A stretch of DNA of 64,000 bases, from assembly GCF_014192415.1 (NCBI RefSeq), contig NZ_JACHXY010000001.1, positions 744,001 to 808,000 on the forward strand, given 5' to 3'. Made by a program: the position numbers and the translations under genes. Below the pieces are notes generated by a model, which saw only the letters and a program-made list of their open reading frames with translations, did not search any database and was not told the origin of the DNA. The DNA comes from Microbacterium proteolyticum (GTDB taxonomy: Bacteria > Actinomycetota > Actinomycetes > Actinomycetales > Microbacteriaceae). Shown here one piece after another: positions 16,921 to 25,206 of this stretch. Within the stretch, counting starts at the first letter, position 1; every line of letters begins with the position of its first letter.

Positions 16921-17910
16921 ATGACCACGACCATGCGCGATGTCGCCAAGGCCGCCGGCGTCTCGGTCGCGACCGTGTCGCACGTCGTCAACGACAAGCC
17001 CGGCGCCCGGATCGGCGACGACGCCCGTCGCCGCGTGCAGGAGGCGATCGTGGCGCTCGGGTACCGCCCGAACGCCCTGGCCAAGACGCTGTCGGAGGGC
17101 AGCTCGCGCTTCATCGGGCTAGTGGCGGATGCCATCGCCACCACGCCCTTCGCCGGTCAGATCATCCACGGCGCCCAGGACGAGGCGTGGCGTCACGGCT
17201 TCGTGCTGCTCGTGGCCAACACCGAGGGCAACGCCGCCGCGGAGAACGACGCGATCGCGATGATGCTGGAGCACCAGGTGCGCGGCATTCTGTACTCCAC
17301 CTGGTACCACCGCGAGATCGAGGTTCCGCCGCCGCTGCAGCACACCGAAACGGTGCTGGTGAACTGTTTCGCGGGCGACGACTCGTTCGCCGCGGTGGTC
17401 CCCGACGAAGAGCAGGGCGGGCGCACCGCGACCGAGCAGCTGCTGGCCGCGGGGCATCGCCGCATCGCGTTCGTGAACACCACCTCGCCCTCGCCGGCGC
17501 GCAGCGGCCGACTCGCCGGGTATCGCTCGGCGCTGGAGGCGGCGGGCATCGCCGGCGATGACGCGCTGGTGTTCGAGGCCGCGCCCCAGCAGGAGGGCGG
17601 CTACGACGCCGCCGCCGCCGTCATCGCCTCGGGCGCGACGGCGGTGTTCTGCCACAACGACCGCGTTGCGATGGGACTGTACGACGGCCTGCGCGAGCGC
17701 GGACTGCGCATCCCCGACGACGTCGCCGTCATCGGCTTCGACAACCAGGACGTCATCGCCGCGCACCTCCGGCCGCCGTTGTCGACCGTCGCTCTCCCCC
17801 ACTACGAGCTGGGCGCCGCGGGAGTGCGCACGCTTCTCGGCCTCGAATCCCCCGCCACCGGCGCGCGGCAGCTGATCGCGTGCCCCTCCGTTCCCCGGGA
17901 GTCCGTATGA
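16921..17910 (+). CDS. LacI-family regulator of the ABC/GH32 operon
   Basis: 329 aa. The HTH is MRDVAKAAGVSVATVSHVVN with the hinge GYRPNALAKTL; the effector domain follows with FIGLVADAIATTPF, RIAFVNTT and VIGFDNQD. It lies inside the operon it probably controls, between the permeases and two GH32 genes, and its stop overlaps the next start (ATGA). A LacI repressor encoded in the same operon as transporter and hydrolase usually answers to the imported sugar. It is the best candidate for binding the TTAAYCGNTT sites at 12,082 and 12,125. Confidence 0.9.
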   Translation: MTTTMRDVAKAAGVSVATVSHVVNDKPGARIGDDARRRVQEAIVALGYRPNALAKTLSEGSSRFIGLVADAIATTPFAGQIIHGAQDEAWRHGFVLLVANTEGNAAAENDAIAMMLEHQVRGILYSTWYHREIEVPPPLQHTETVLVNCFAGDDSFAAVVPDEEQGGRTATEQLLAAGHRRIAFVNTTSPSPARSGRLAGYRSALEAAGIAGDDALVFEAAPQQEGGYDAAAAVIASGATAVFCHNDRVAMGLYDGLRERGLRIPDDVAVIGFDNQDVIAAHLRPPLSTVALPHYELGAAGVRTLLGLESPATGARQLIACPSVPRESV

Positions 17911-19301
17911 GCTTCCCCCGCCCGCGGTTCCACCTCACCCCCGCGCGCAACTGGATGAACGACCCCAACGGCCTGGTGTTCACCGGCGACCGGTGGCACG
18001 CGTTCTTCCAGTTCAACCCCGAGGGCAACGACTGGGGCAACATGAGCTGGGGCCACGCCTCCAGCCCCGACCTCCTGCACTGGGACGAGCATCCCGTGGC
18101 GCTTCACCACCGACCCGGCGAGCAGATCTATTCGGGCTCGATCGTGGCGGGCGACGACGGCACGCTCAGCGCGTTCTACACCAGCGCGTACGACCGCGGC
18201 ATCCAGGCCACCTCGCGCGCGACCAGCGTCGACGGCGGAACGACCTGGACCATGGATGCCGCGAACCCGGTGATCGATCGTGGAAGCTCGGACTTCCGCG
18301 ATCCCAAGGTGGTGCGCGTGCCCGACGGCGGCTGGCTCATGCTCGCCGTCGAAGCCGTCGAGCGCCGGGTGGTGTTCTACTCCTCCGACGACCTGTCGAC
18401 CTGGCGCGAGACGGGGTCGTTCGGTCCGATCGGCCCCGAGGGAGTGGTCTGGGAGTGCCCCGACCTCGTGCGTCTGCCGGTGGAGGGCACCACCGAGCGC
18501 GTGTGGGTGCTGCTGCTGAGTACCAACCCGGTGGGCGACGACGCCGACCCGGCGGGTTCGGCGATGCACTACGTCGTGGGCGATCTCGCCGACGGTGTCT
18601 TCCACTGCCTCGACGGCGGTCTTCGCCCGCTCGACCTCGGCCGCGACTGCTATGCCGGGGTCACCTTCGACAGCGCCCCCGAGGGCTCCGCGGTGATGCT
18701 GGCGTGGATGGGCAACTGGCGCTACGCCCACGTCGTCCCGTCCTCGCCGTGGCGCGGGGCCATGTCGCTGCCCCGGACGCTGGGGCTGCGCCGCACCGGC
18801 GACGCGCTGCAGCTCGTCCAGCGCCCCGTGCTGCCTCGCTTCGACGTGCTCGACGCCTCCGCCCTCCGGATCGAGCCGCACGCCGTACTCGACGTGCGGT
18901 GGGATCCTGCCGCCGCGGGCACCGTACGCCTCCGGCTGGCGGGAGAGGGGGATGCCGCGGTCGACGTCGTGCACGACCCCGCCGCCCGCACGCTCTCCGT
19001 CTCGCGCACGGGTCGCACCGCCGACGCCCTGCACCCCGACTTCGCCGGTGTCCGCACCGCGCCGCTGGCGGACCCCGCCTCGGGCGGCCTCACGCTCGTG
19101 ATCGACGGTCCACTGCTGGAGGTCTTCGCCGACGACGGCCTCACCGTGCTCTCGCACCTGGTCACCCTCGGCGCCGGTCCCGTCACGATCTCGGCGAGCG
19201 CCGCGACCTCCGTCGTCCCCACCGTGCAGGTCGGAACGGTGCGCGTCGACGCGCCCGCCGACACCGCGCAGGAAGGTCCCGCGGCTCCGGCGGCCGCCTG
19301 A
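17907..19301 (+). CDS. Cytoplasmic GH32 beta-fructofuranosidase (sucrase/levanase)
   Basis: 464 aa from the ATG at 17907, inside the LacI stop. There is no signal peptide. This is a classical GH32: nucleophile D19 in NWMNDPNGL, D132 in FRDPK and acid/base E183 in WECPDL, with a propeller of about 310 residues and a C-terminal beta-sandwich ending in an Ala/Pro-rich tail. It hydrolyses sucrose or short fructans in the cytoplasm. Together with the WVGD enzyme at 12,183 it gives two intracellular hydrolases in one operon, which suggests that more than one fructoside is imported. Confidence 0.92.
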   Translation: MSFPRPRFHLTPARNWMNDPNGLVFTGDRWHAFFQFNPEGNDWGNMSWGHASSPDLLHWDEHPVALHHRPGEQIYSGSIVAGDDGTLSAFYTSAYDRGIQATSRATSVDGGTTWTMDAANPVIDRGSSDFRDPKVVRVPDGGWLMLAVEAVERRVVFYSSDDLSTWRETGSFGPIGPEGVVWECPDLVRLPVEGTTERVWVLLLSTNPVGDDADPAGSAMHYVVGDLADGVFHCLDGGLRPLDLGRDCYAGVTFDSAPEGSAVMLAWMGNWRYAHVVPSSPWRGAMSLPRTLGLRRTGDALQLVQRPVLPRFDVLDASALRIEPHAVLDVRWDPAAAGTVRLRLAGEGDAAVDVVHDPAARTLSVSRTGRTADALHPDFAGVRTAPLADPASGGLTLVIDGPLLEVFADDGLTVLSHLVTLGAGPVTISASAATSVVPTVQVGTVRVDAPADTAQEGPAAPAAA

Positions 19302-19379
19302 CCGACGTCTCCCTGAACCGCCGGCCCACCCGGCGGGCGCACCGTCGCGCCTGCCGATCACGAGGAAGTGAGTAGCACC

Positions 19380-20936
19380 ATGCCGTTCGAGATCTCCCGA
19401 CGCGCCCTCCTGCAGGGCGCCGGGGCCGGGGCCTTCGGTCTCGCCTTGGCCTCCGCCGCCGCACCGTCCGCCCATGCGGCCACGTCGCAGCGCGCGATGT
19501 TCCATATGACGCCCCCGACCGGATGGCTGTGCGACCCGCAGCGTCCGATCGTCTCGGGCGGGCAGTACCAGCTCTACTACCTGCACTCCGACGTCAACAA
19601 CGGCGCGGGCGGGTGGGATCACGCCACCACCGACGGCGTGAGCTTCGCCCATCACGGCACGGTCATGCCGCTCACCGACGGCGTGCCGGTGTGGTCGGGA
19701 TGCCTCGTCGTCGATGAGGCGAACACCGCCGGCTTCGGTGCGGGGACGGTCATCGCGCTCGCGACCCGTCCCACCGACGGCATCCGCAAGTACCAGGACC
19801 AGTACCTGTACTGGTCGACCGACGGCGGCTTCAGCTTCACCATGCTGCCCGACCCCGTGCTGGTCAACACCGACGGCCGCACCGCCCAGACCCCCGCCGA
19901 GATCGACAACGCCGAATGGTGCCGCGACCCCAAGGTGCACTGGGACGCCGTGCACGGCGAGTGGGTCATGGCCCTCGGTCGCGCCCGCTATGCCGGCTTC
20001 TACACCTCGCCGAACCTGCGGCAGTGGACCTGGCGCAGCAACTTCGACTACCCGAACCCGCAGCTCGGCGGGATCGAGTGCCCCGACCTGTTCGAGATGA
20101 CCGCCGACGACGGCACCCGCCACTGGGTGCTGGGCGCCAGCATGGATGCCTACGGGGTGGGCCTTCCGATGACGTACGCGTACTGGATGGGCACGTGGAA
20201 CGGCACGCGGTTCGTCGCCGACGACCTCACTCCCCAGTGGCTGGACTGGGGGTGGGACTGGTACGGCGCGGTGACGTGGCCGAGCATCGAGTCCCCCGAC
20301 ACGAAACGACTCGCGATCGGGTGGATGAACAACTGGAAGTATGCCGCCCGCGACGTGCCGACCGACGTGACCGACGGGTACAACGGCCAGAACTCGATCG
20401 TGCGCGAACTGCGGCTCGCGCGTCAGGGAGGCGGGTGGTACAGCCTGCTGAGTACCCCGATCGCCGCTCTCTCTTCCCGCGCCACCTCGACGGTCACGCT
20501 TCCCGATCGCACCGTGAACGGCGCAGCGGTGCTGCCCTGGACGGGGCGGGCCTACGAGCTCGAGCTCGACATCTCGTGGACGGATGCCGCCAACGTCGGC
20601 GTCTCGGTCGGTCGCTCCGCCGACGGCTCGCGTCACACCAACGTCGGCAAGTACGGCTCCGACCTCTACGTCGACCGCAGCCCCTCCGAGCGCAGCGGCT
20701 ACGCTCTCTCGCCCTACACGCGGGCGGCGGCGCCGATCGACCCCGCTGCCCGGTCGGTGCATCTGCGCATCTTCGTCGACCGGCAGAGCGTCGAGGTCTT
20801 CGTCAACGCCGGGCACACGGTGCTGTCGCAGCAGGTGCACTTCCTCGACGGAGACACCGGCATCTCGCTGTACGCCGACGGAGGCGCGGCACTGTTCTCC
20901 CGCATCACGATCCGCGAGTTCGCGGTGCCGGTGTAG
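19380..20936 (+). CDS. Tat-exported GH32 fructan hydrolase (levanase-like)
   Basis: 518 aa from the ATG at 19380; a GTG at 19368 is also in frame but abuts its GAGGA. The N-terminus is a twin-arginine signal (ISRRALLQGAGAG, R7-R8) ending near AHAA (residue 34). The catalytic set is D52 (GWLCDPQRP), D173 (CRDPK) and E223 (IECPDLFE). Like the tethered enzyme at 4,271 it carries DPQRP in place of DPNG, and these two are probably paralogues. It is exported folded and released or held by the wall, and would degrade levan outside. It is the last gene of the operon; a hairpin follows. Confidence 0.9.
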   Translation: MPFEISRRALLQGAGAGAFGLALASAAAPSAHAATSQRAMFHMTPPTGWLCDPQRPIVSGGQYQLYYLHSDVNNGAGGWDHATTDGVSFAHHGTVMPLTDGVPVWSGCLVVDEANTAGFGAGTVIALATRPTDGIRKYQDQYLYWSTDGGFSFTMLPDPVLVNTDGRTAQTPAEIDNAEWCRDPKVHWDAVHGEWVMALGRARYAGFYTSPNLRQWTWRSNFDYPNPQLGGIECPDLFEMTADDGTRHWVLGASMDAYGVGLPMTYAYWMGTWNGTRFVADDLTPQWLDWGWDWYGAVTWPSIESPDTKRLAIGWMNNWKYAARDVPTDVTDGYNGQNSIVRELRLARQGGGWYSLLSTPIAALSSRATSTVTLPDRTVNGAAVLPWTGRAYELELDISWTDAANVGVSVGRSADGSRHTNVGKYGSDLYVDRSPSERSGYALSPYTRAAAPIDPAARSVHLRIFVDRQSVEVFVNAGHTVLSQQVHFLDGDTGISLYADGGAALFSRITIREFAVPV

Positions 20937-20951
20937 GGGAAAAGGGGGGTA

Positions 20952-20980
20952 TCCGGGGGCGCGCTCCGCGCGTCCCCGGA
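20952..20980 (+). terminator. Terminator of the fructan operon
   Basis: 12-bp GC-rich stem (TCCGGGGGCGCG with CGCGTCCCCGGA, one G-T pair) with a 5-nt loop, 15 nt after the stop of the Tat GH32 gene. No T-run follows. Confidence 0.55.
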
Positions 20981-21046
20981 ATAGCACAGGAGCGGATGCG
21001 CCGTAGAGTGCCTGCTCACAGGACGGCATCCCGTAGAATCGGCGGG

Positions 21047-21146
21047 AGCAAGGGGAGTACTCCCACCGCGACGATCTCGTCAGTACGGTCCACGCCATCG
21101 TGAACCCGGGACGTCGGCCCATCTCGCCGGGTGGAGGAGACCTTGG
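21047..21146 (+). promoter_or_regulatory. yybP-ykoY manganese riboswitch upstream of TerC-family gene
   Basis: The leader carries conserved elements of the yybP-ykoY motif: AAGGGGAGTA (21051-21059 region), the CGTCAGTACGG segment, a GTGAACCCGGG segment and the closing GGAGGAGACCTT (21131-21144). A -10-like TAGAAT at 21034-21039 lies just upstream. This class binds Mn2+ and turns on Mn exporters and TerC/Alx-like proteins, which is the gene that follows. Boundaries are approximate. Confidence 0.8.
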
Positions 21147-21182
21147 TGTTCTGTCGTACACCGAATTCCCTTGGAGGCCGTC

Positions 21183-22205
21183 TTGGGCGTCACACCCCTT
21201 GTCTGGATCATCACCATCGCGGTCACGATCGCGTTCTTCGTCTTCGAGTTCTTCGCCCATGTGCGCAAGCCTCACGAGCCCACCGTCGGCGAGTCCGCCC
21301 GGTGGTCGGCGTTCTACATCGGCCTCGCCCTGCTGTTCGGCGTGGGCGTCGGCGTCGTCTCGGGCTGGACCTACGGCGGTGAGTACTTCGCCGGGTACCT
21401 GACCGAGAAGGCCCTGTCGATCGACAACCTCTTCGTGTTCCTGATCATCATGACCGGGTTCGCCGTGCCGAAGAAGTACCAGCAGAAGGTGCTGATGATC
21501 GGCATCGTCATCGCGCTCATCATGCGCGGTGCCTTCATCGCGGTGGGCGCGGCGCTGATCGAGAACTTCTCCTGGATCTTCTACATCTTCGGCGCCCTCC
21601 TGCTCTTCCTCGCCTACAAGCAGGCGTTCTCGCACGGTGACAGCGATCCCGCCAACGGCAAGTTCATGCAGTTCGTGCGACGCATCCTCCCCGTGAGCGA
21701 GGAGTACAACGAAGACAAGCTCACGGTCCGGAAGAACGGCAAGCGCTTCGTCACCCCGATGCTGCTGGTCATCATCGCCATCGGCTTCATCGACCTCGTC
21801 TTCGCCGTCGACTCGATCCCTGCCATCTACGGTCTGACGCAGGAGGCGTACATCGTCTTCACCGCGAACGCCTTCGCGCTGATGGGCCTGCGCCAGCTGT
21901 ACTTCCTCATCGGTGGCCTGCTGGAGCGCTTGGTCTACCTCGCACAGGGTCTGGCCGTCATCCTCGCCTTCATCGGTGTGAAGCTCGTGCTGCACGCCAT
22001 GCACGTCAACGAGCTCCCCTTCATCAACGGCGGCGAGCCGATGCTGTGGGCTCCGGAGATCCCGATCTGGTTCTCGTTGCTGTTCATCGCGGCCACCGTG
22101 GCGGTGGCGACGTGGCTGAGTCTTCGAAAGACCCGCAACGACCGCCAGGCGAAGCAGCGCGAGACCTTCGACGGCGAGAAGGTCATCCACGCTCCCGAGG
22201 ACTGA
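21183..22205 (+). CDS. TerC/Alx-family membrane protein, probable metal (Mn) exporter
   Basis: 340 aa from the TTG at 21183. A GGAGG Shine-Dalgarno at 21173-21177 sits 5 nt upstream and rules out the TTG at 21171, which overlaps it. There are eight or nine hydrophobic helices. TerC signatures are ALSIDNLFVFLIIM and DLVFAVDSIPAI, with acidic residues inside membrane segments that are thought to bind metal. A charged C-terminal tail follows. The upstream Mn riboswitch indicates expression at high manganese, so Mn efflux or Mn supply to exported proteins is likely. TerC members are also linked to tellurite resistance in name only. Confidence 0.9.
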   Translation: MGVTPLVWIITIAVTIAFFVFEFFAHVRKPHEPTVGESARWSAFYIGLALLFGVGVGVVSGWTYGGEYFAGYLTEKALSIDNLFVFLIIMTGFAVPKKYQQKVLMIGIVIALIMRGAFIAVGAALIENFSWIFYIFGALLLFLAYKQAFSHGDSDPANGKFMQFVRRILPVSEEYNEDKLTVRKNGKRFVTPMLLVIIAIGFIDLVFAVDSIPAIYGLTQEAYIVFTANAFALMGLRQLYFLIGGLLERLVYLAQGLAVILAFIGVKLVLHAMHVNELPFINGGEPMLWAPEIPIWFSLLFIAATVAVATWLSLRKTRNDRQAKQRETFDGEKVIHAPED

Positions 22206-22215
22206 TCCCTCATCC

Positions 22216-22239
22216 AGCGGGCCCGTGGCGCACGCCACG
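22216..22239. repeat. 24-bp copy of the downstream palindrome arm
   Basis: AGCGGGCCCGTGGCGCACGC plus CACG here is identical to 22261-22284, 45 nt downstream. It starts 11 nt after the TerC stop. Confidence 0.7.
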
Positions 22240-22260
22240 CCCCTGAGAACCGAGCCCCGC

Positions 22261-22292
22261 AGCGGGCCCGTGGCGCACGCCACGGGCCCGCT
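22261..22292. terminator. Perfect 32-nt palindrome, probable terminator
   Basis: 15-bp stem (AGCGGGCCCGTGGCG with CGCCACGGGCCCGCT) and a 2-nt CA centre, followed by TGT. It lies 56 nt after the TerC stop and would fold very stably in RNA. Its first 24 nt repeat the sequence at 22,216. Confidence 0.65.
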
Positions 22293-22357
22293 GTCGTATC
22301 CGATGTCGGCGCGCAACCCCGGCGAGCGGGCGGATGCCGCGGCCTACCGTGGCGGAC

Positions 22358-23323
22358 ATGACGCGATTCGGCTACACCCTCATGACCGAGCAGAGCGGCC
22401 CTCGGGCGCTCGTCGACTACGCCGTCGGCGCCGAGCGCGCCGGCTACGACTTCCTGGTCTCCAGCGACCACTACTCCCCGTGGCTGACGAGCCAGGGCCA
22501 CGCACCCTACGCCTGGACCGTGCTCGGCGCGGTCGCACAAGCGACGTCGGACGTCGAGCTGATGACCTACGTCACTTGCCCGACGGTCAGGTACCACCCC
22601 GCGGTGGTCGCGCAGAAGGCGGCGACTCTGCAGCTGCTGTCGGAGGGGCGCTTCACGCTCGGCCTCGGCTCGGGTGAGAACCTCAACGAGCACGTCGTCG
22701 GCGAAGGCTGGCCGGCGGTGCACGCCCGTCAAGACATGCTCGTGGAGGCCATCGAGATCATCCGCGCCCTCCACACGGGTGACCTCGTCACCTACGACGG
22801 CGAGTACTTCCGCGTCGACTCGGCGCGGGTGTGGGATTCGCCCGACGGTGGCGTCCCGATCGGTGTGGCCGTTTCGGGTGAGCATTCGATCAAGCGATTC
22901 GCCCCGCTCGGCGACCACTTGATCACCACGGAGCCCGACGCCGAGATCGTGAAGGGCTGGGACGAGCACCACGACGGCGAGTCCCGCAAGATCGGGCAGA
23001 TTCCCATCAGCTGGGATCCCGACAAGGGTGCCGCGATCGCGCGCGCGCACGACCAGTTCCGTTGGTTCGCCGGGGGCTGGGCCGTGAACGCCGACCTACC
23101 GACTCCGGCGGGGTTCGCGGGAGCATCGCAGTTCGTGCGCCCGGAGGACGTCGCGGAGTCCATCGCCTGCGGCCCCGACCTCGACGAGCTCGCCGAGAGC
23201 GTCCGCCCCTTCATCGACGCCGGCTTCACCGACATCGCCATCGTGCAGGTCGGCGATGAGAAGCAGCAGCGGTTCGTGGACGAGATCGCCGCTCCTCTTC
23301 TGGAGAAGCTCCGCGCCCTCTGA
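22358..23323 (+). CDS. LLM-class F420-dependent oxidoreductase
   Basis: 321 aa. It has a luciferase-like TIM-barrel: GYTLMTEQSGPRALVDYAVG at the start, FLVSSDHYSPW, LMTYVTCPTVRYHPAVVAQ, and the GLGSGENLNEH segment common in the glucose-6-phosphate dehydrogenase-like F420 subfamily. It probably reduces or oxidises a small substrate with coenzyme F420; the substrate is unknown. The ATG at 22358 lies 7 nt after a -10-like TACCGT with no Shine-Dalgarno, so the mRNA may be leaderless. No other F420 genes lie nearby except a possible PPOX protein at 24,288. Confidence 0.88.
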   Translation: MTRFGYTLMTEQSGPRALVDYAVGAERAGYDFLVSSDHYSPWLTSQGHAPYAWTVLGAVAQATSDVELMTYVTCPTVRYHPAVVAQKAATLQLLSEGRFTLGLGSGENLNEHVVGEGWPAVHARQDMLVEAIEIIRALHTGDLVTYDGEYFRVDSARVWDSPDGGVPIGVAVSGEHSIKRFAPLGDHLITTEPDAEIVKGWDEHHDGESRKIGQIPISWDPDKGAAIARAHDQFRWFAGGWAVNADLPTPAGFAGASQFVRPEDVAESIACGPDLDELAESVRPFIDAGFTDIAIVQVGDEKQQRFVDEIAAPLLEKLRAL

Positions 23324-23353
23324 CCGTCGCCCGAGCGCCTCGGCGCGCGGGAA

Positions 23354-23384
23354 CCCGGGGACCCCACGCACATGGGGCCCCGGG
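23354..23384. terminator. Terminator after the F420 oxidoreductase gene
   Basis: 12-bp stem (CCCGGGG-CCCCA with TGGGGCCCCGGG, one bulged A) and a 6-nt loop, 31 nt after the stop. It may also serve the convergent gene ending at 23,542. Confidence 0.55.
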
Positions 23385-23541
23385 CCCCGCGGAGAGGTCT
23401 CCGGCCTCCGCGCAGGAGCGCCCGGGGCCTGCGCCGGGTCGTTCGACCCCGCTCGCAGTTCTCAGACCCGCACACGGATCCCGGAGCCCGTCGACGGGGC
23501 CGGTACCGTCGCGGAACCGGCGCTCAGACGAGCGCCCCTTC

Positions 23542-24033
23542 CTACACGCCGTCGCGCATATCGCGGAAGAACGTCTCCACGTGCGACCGCAGCCCCTCGA
23601 TCCGGCGATCGCGCGCGGCTGCCGCGTCGTGCCCGAGGTACGCGGGCGGATCGAGCCGGCGGACGTTGCGCGAGCACTCGAACCGCGCGCACACCAGAAT
23701 GCCGACCGTGTTGCCGGCTCGCCCGGCCTTGCCCGTGCGGCGGGCCGAGAAGAACACGACGTCGTTGGGCAGCGTGATGTCGGAGCACCACGAGCACTGC
23801 GGCCGCGAGCGGGTGGGCTGCTCCGCCTGGCGCAGCTGCAGGCCGACGGCTTCTCCGTCGATCTCGGCCACGACGAACCCGAGGAGCGGGGCCTTGGCGT
23901 CGCGCCAGCCGACGTAGTCGCGCCGGTCCCAGTCGGTGGTGTCGATGTCGGTGGGGATGACGATGGCGCTGCGCTCACGAGTGGAGACGTTGACGAACGA
24001 GGCGCGGAGGGCGGTTGCGGAGAGGGCGTGCAT
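23542..24033 (-). CDS. FBP-domain (EF-G-binding-like) treble-clef zinc protein
   Basis: 163 aa from the ATG at 24033; upstream in-frame sequence to 24,168 has no good start. The C-terminal half carries C80-S-W-C83 and C115-x4-C120 in the treble-clef arrangement of the FBP domain (the zinc domain of fusidic-acid-resistance/EF-G-binding proteins), with the usual LPNDVVFFSARR segment between the pairs. The N-terminal half (RASFVNVSTRERSAI... WDRRDYVGWRD) is typical of the actinobacterial single-domain version. By analogy with FusB-type proteins it may contact EF-G on the ribosome, but no function is established for this form. Confidence 0.8.
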   Translation of the reverse strand: MHALSATALRASFVNVSTRERSAIVIPTDIDTTDWDRRDYVGWRDAKAPLLGFVVAEIDGEAVGLQLRQAEQPTRSRPQCSWCSDITLPNDVVFFSARRTGKAGRAGNTVGILVCARFECSRNVRRLDPPAYLGHDAAAARDRRIEGLRSHVETFFRDMRDGV

Positions 24034-24287
24034 GATGTTCCCATCGATGGGCCGCCCGGTCGGCGGGCGGCATGGCGTCCGCGGGGCGCGCGAACGAGGG
24101 GACCCGGTCGTCAGAGGACCACGGGTCGGCGACGCCCGCACGAGCGGCGAGACGTCGGCACCGGTCACCCGGCGAGGAAGGCGGCGCGCACGGCGCCTGT
24201 GCCGCCGGCGCTCCGCGCGCCGACGACCCCCTCACGCCCGGAGGGCATCGACGAGGTGGAGGGGAGCACACCCCCACGATACGCCGG

Positions 24288-24665
24288 TCAGGTGCGCAGG
24301 GCCGCGGACCCGAGGGTGCGTTCGACCGTGATCTCGAGCACGACGCGATCGGGGTTGACGCGCGGTTGGCGGTAGCGCGCTGCGTAGAGATCGACGGCGT
24401 GCGCCACGGCATCCGCGTCGTCGCTCACCCGTGCCGTGCCCTCGAAGCTGATCCACCGGCCTCCGTCGACGGAGCAGATCGACGCCCGCCCGCTGCGGGC
24501 GGCGTTGACGAACTTCTGCGTACCGCGGGAACCGATGACGCGCACGATGCCTCCCTCGTAGGTGAAGCCGACGGGGACGGCGTGCACGCGCCCCGAACGT
24601 CCCACGGTCGAGAGGGTGGCCAGGTGGTATTCGCTCAGGAAGGAGCGCGCGTCGTCGGTCAGCAC
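24288..24665 (-). CDS. PPOX-class flavin/F420-binding protein
   Basis: 125 aa from a GTG at 24665 (GGAG only 2 nt upstream, so the start is uncertain). It has the split-barrel fold of pyridoxamine 5'-phosphate oxidase-like proteins: FLSEYHLATLSTVGRSGRVH, VPVGFTYEGGIVRV, then KFVNAARSGRASICSVD and WISFEGTARV. Small single-domain members of this type in actinobacteria bind F420 or FMN and act as reductases of unknown substrates. Its start overlaps by a few bases the end of the RNA ligase-like gene upstream, so the two are probably in one operon. Confidence 0.82.
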   Translation of the reverse strand: MLTDDARSFLSEYHLATLSTVGRSGRVHAVPVGFTYEGGIVRVIGSRGTQKFVNAARSGRASICSVDGGRWISFEGTARVSDDADAVAHAVDLYAARYRQPRVNPDRVVLEITVERTLGSAALRT

Positions 24666-25201
24666 GTCTCCAGCGTGCCACGGCCGACGGGGTCCGATAC
24701 CGTCCGCGTCGCGGAATCCCACCGGCGCACGCCGGTCGCGGTGACGGCGAGCTCCGCCTCCCCCGTCTCGGCGAGCACCGCCAACGCCTCGCCGATGCGC
24801 TCGAGCGGCACCCGGCGCGCGAGAGTGACGTGCGCTGTCCACGCGCCCGGCCGGGTGTGAAGGGCGTCGTCCCCCGTCTCCGCGAGCGCGTGCACGCGGG
24901 CGTGCAGATCCAGGAGCTCGAACGAGGGGATGACCGACCGCGCGATCACCCGCGACCGTCCGACCCCGAAGAGCAGCGGTGCGCCCAGTGTGAGCCGCAG
25001 GGGCAGCCCCGCGGCGAGCGGCGACAGATCGGACTCGGCGAGCTCGGGGCGCACGAGCAGGGTGATGTGCGGGCGGTTGCTCTCGCCGGTGTGGCGCGCT
25101 TGGCTCGGAAGGTCCGCGGCGACCAGCGCGTCCCATTCCCGGCGAACCGCCGCATCCGAGGGCCCGTCGAACACGAGTTCCAGGCTGACGACGGTGGACA
25201 C
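24659..25201 (-). CDS. 2'-5' RNA ligase/2H phosphoesterase-family protein
   Basis: 180 aa from a GTG at 25201. Two HxT motifs, the hallmark of 2H phosphoesterases, are visible: RPHITLLVRPE and TAHVTLARRVP, separated by about 80 residues as in the LigT/YjcG group. Members hydrolyse or ligate 2'-5' or cyclic phosphodiester bonds in RNA or nucleotides. No partner is obvious. The gene sits between DoxX and PPOX genes with spacing of a few bases on each side, suggesting one transcript. Confidence 0.8.
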   Translation of the reverse strand: MSTVVSLELVFDGPSDAAVRREWDALVAADLPSQARHTGESNRPHITLLVRPELAESDLSPLAAGLPLRLTLGAPLLFGVGRSRVIARSVIPSFELLDLHARVHALAETGDDALHTRPGAWTAHVTLARRVPLERIGEALAVLAETGEAELAVTATGVRRWDSATRTVSDPVGRGTLETC

Positions 25202-25206
25202 GGTGC

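Noticed and set aside
17802..22316. Very long open frame (1,504 codons) on the minus strand
   Set aside because: It is antisense to LacI, two GH32 genes and TerC, has Arg/His/Gly-rich translation with no domain, and arises from the GC bias of the sense genes.
24034..24287. N-terminal extension of the FBP-domain gene or an extra gene
   Set aside because: The open frames are Arg/Pro-rich in all directions, lack a Shine-Dalgarno and show no motif.
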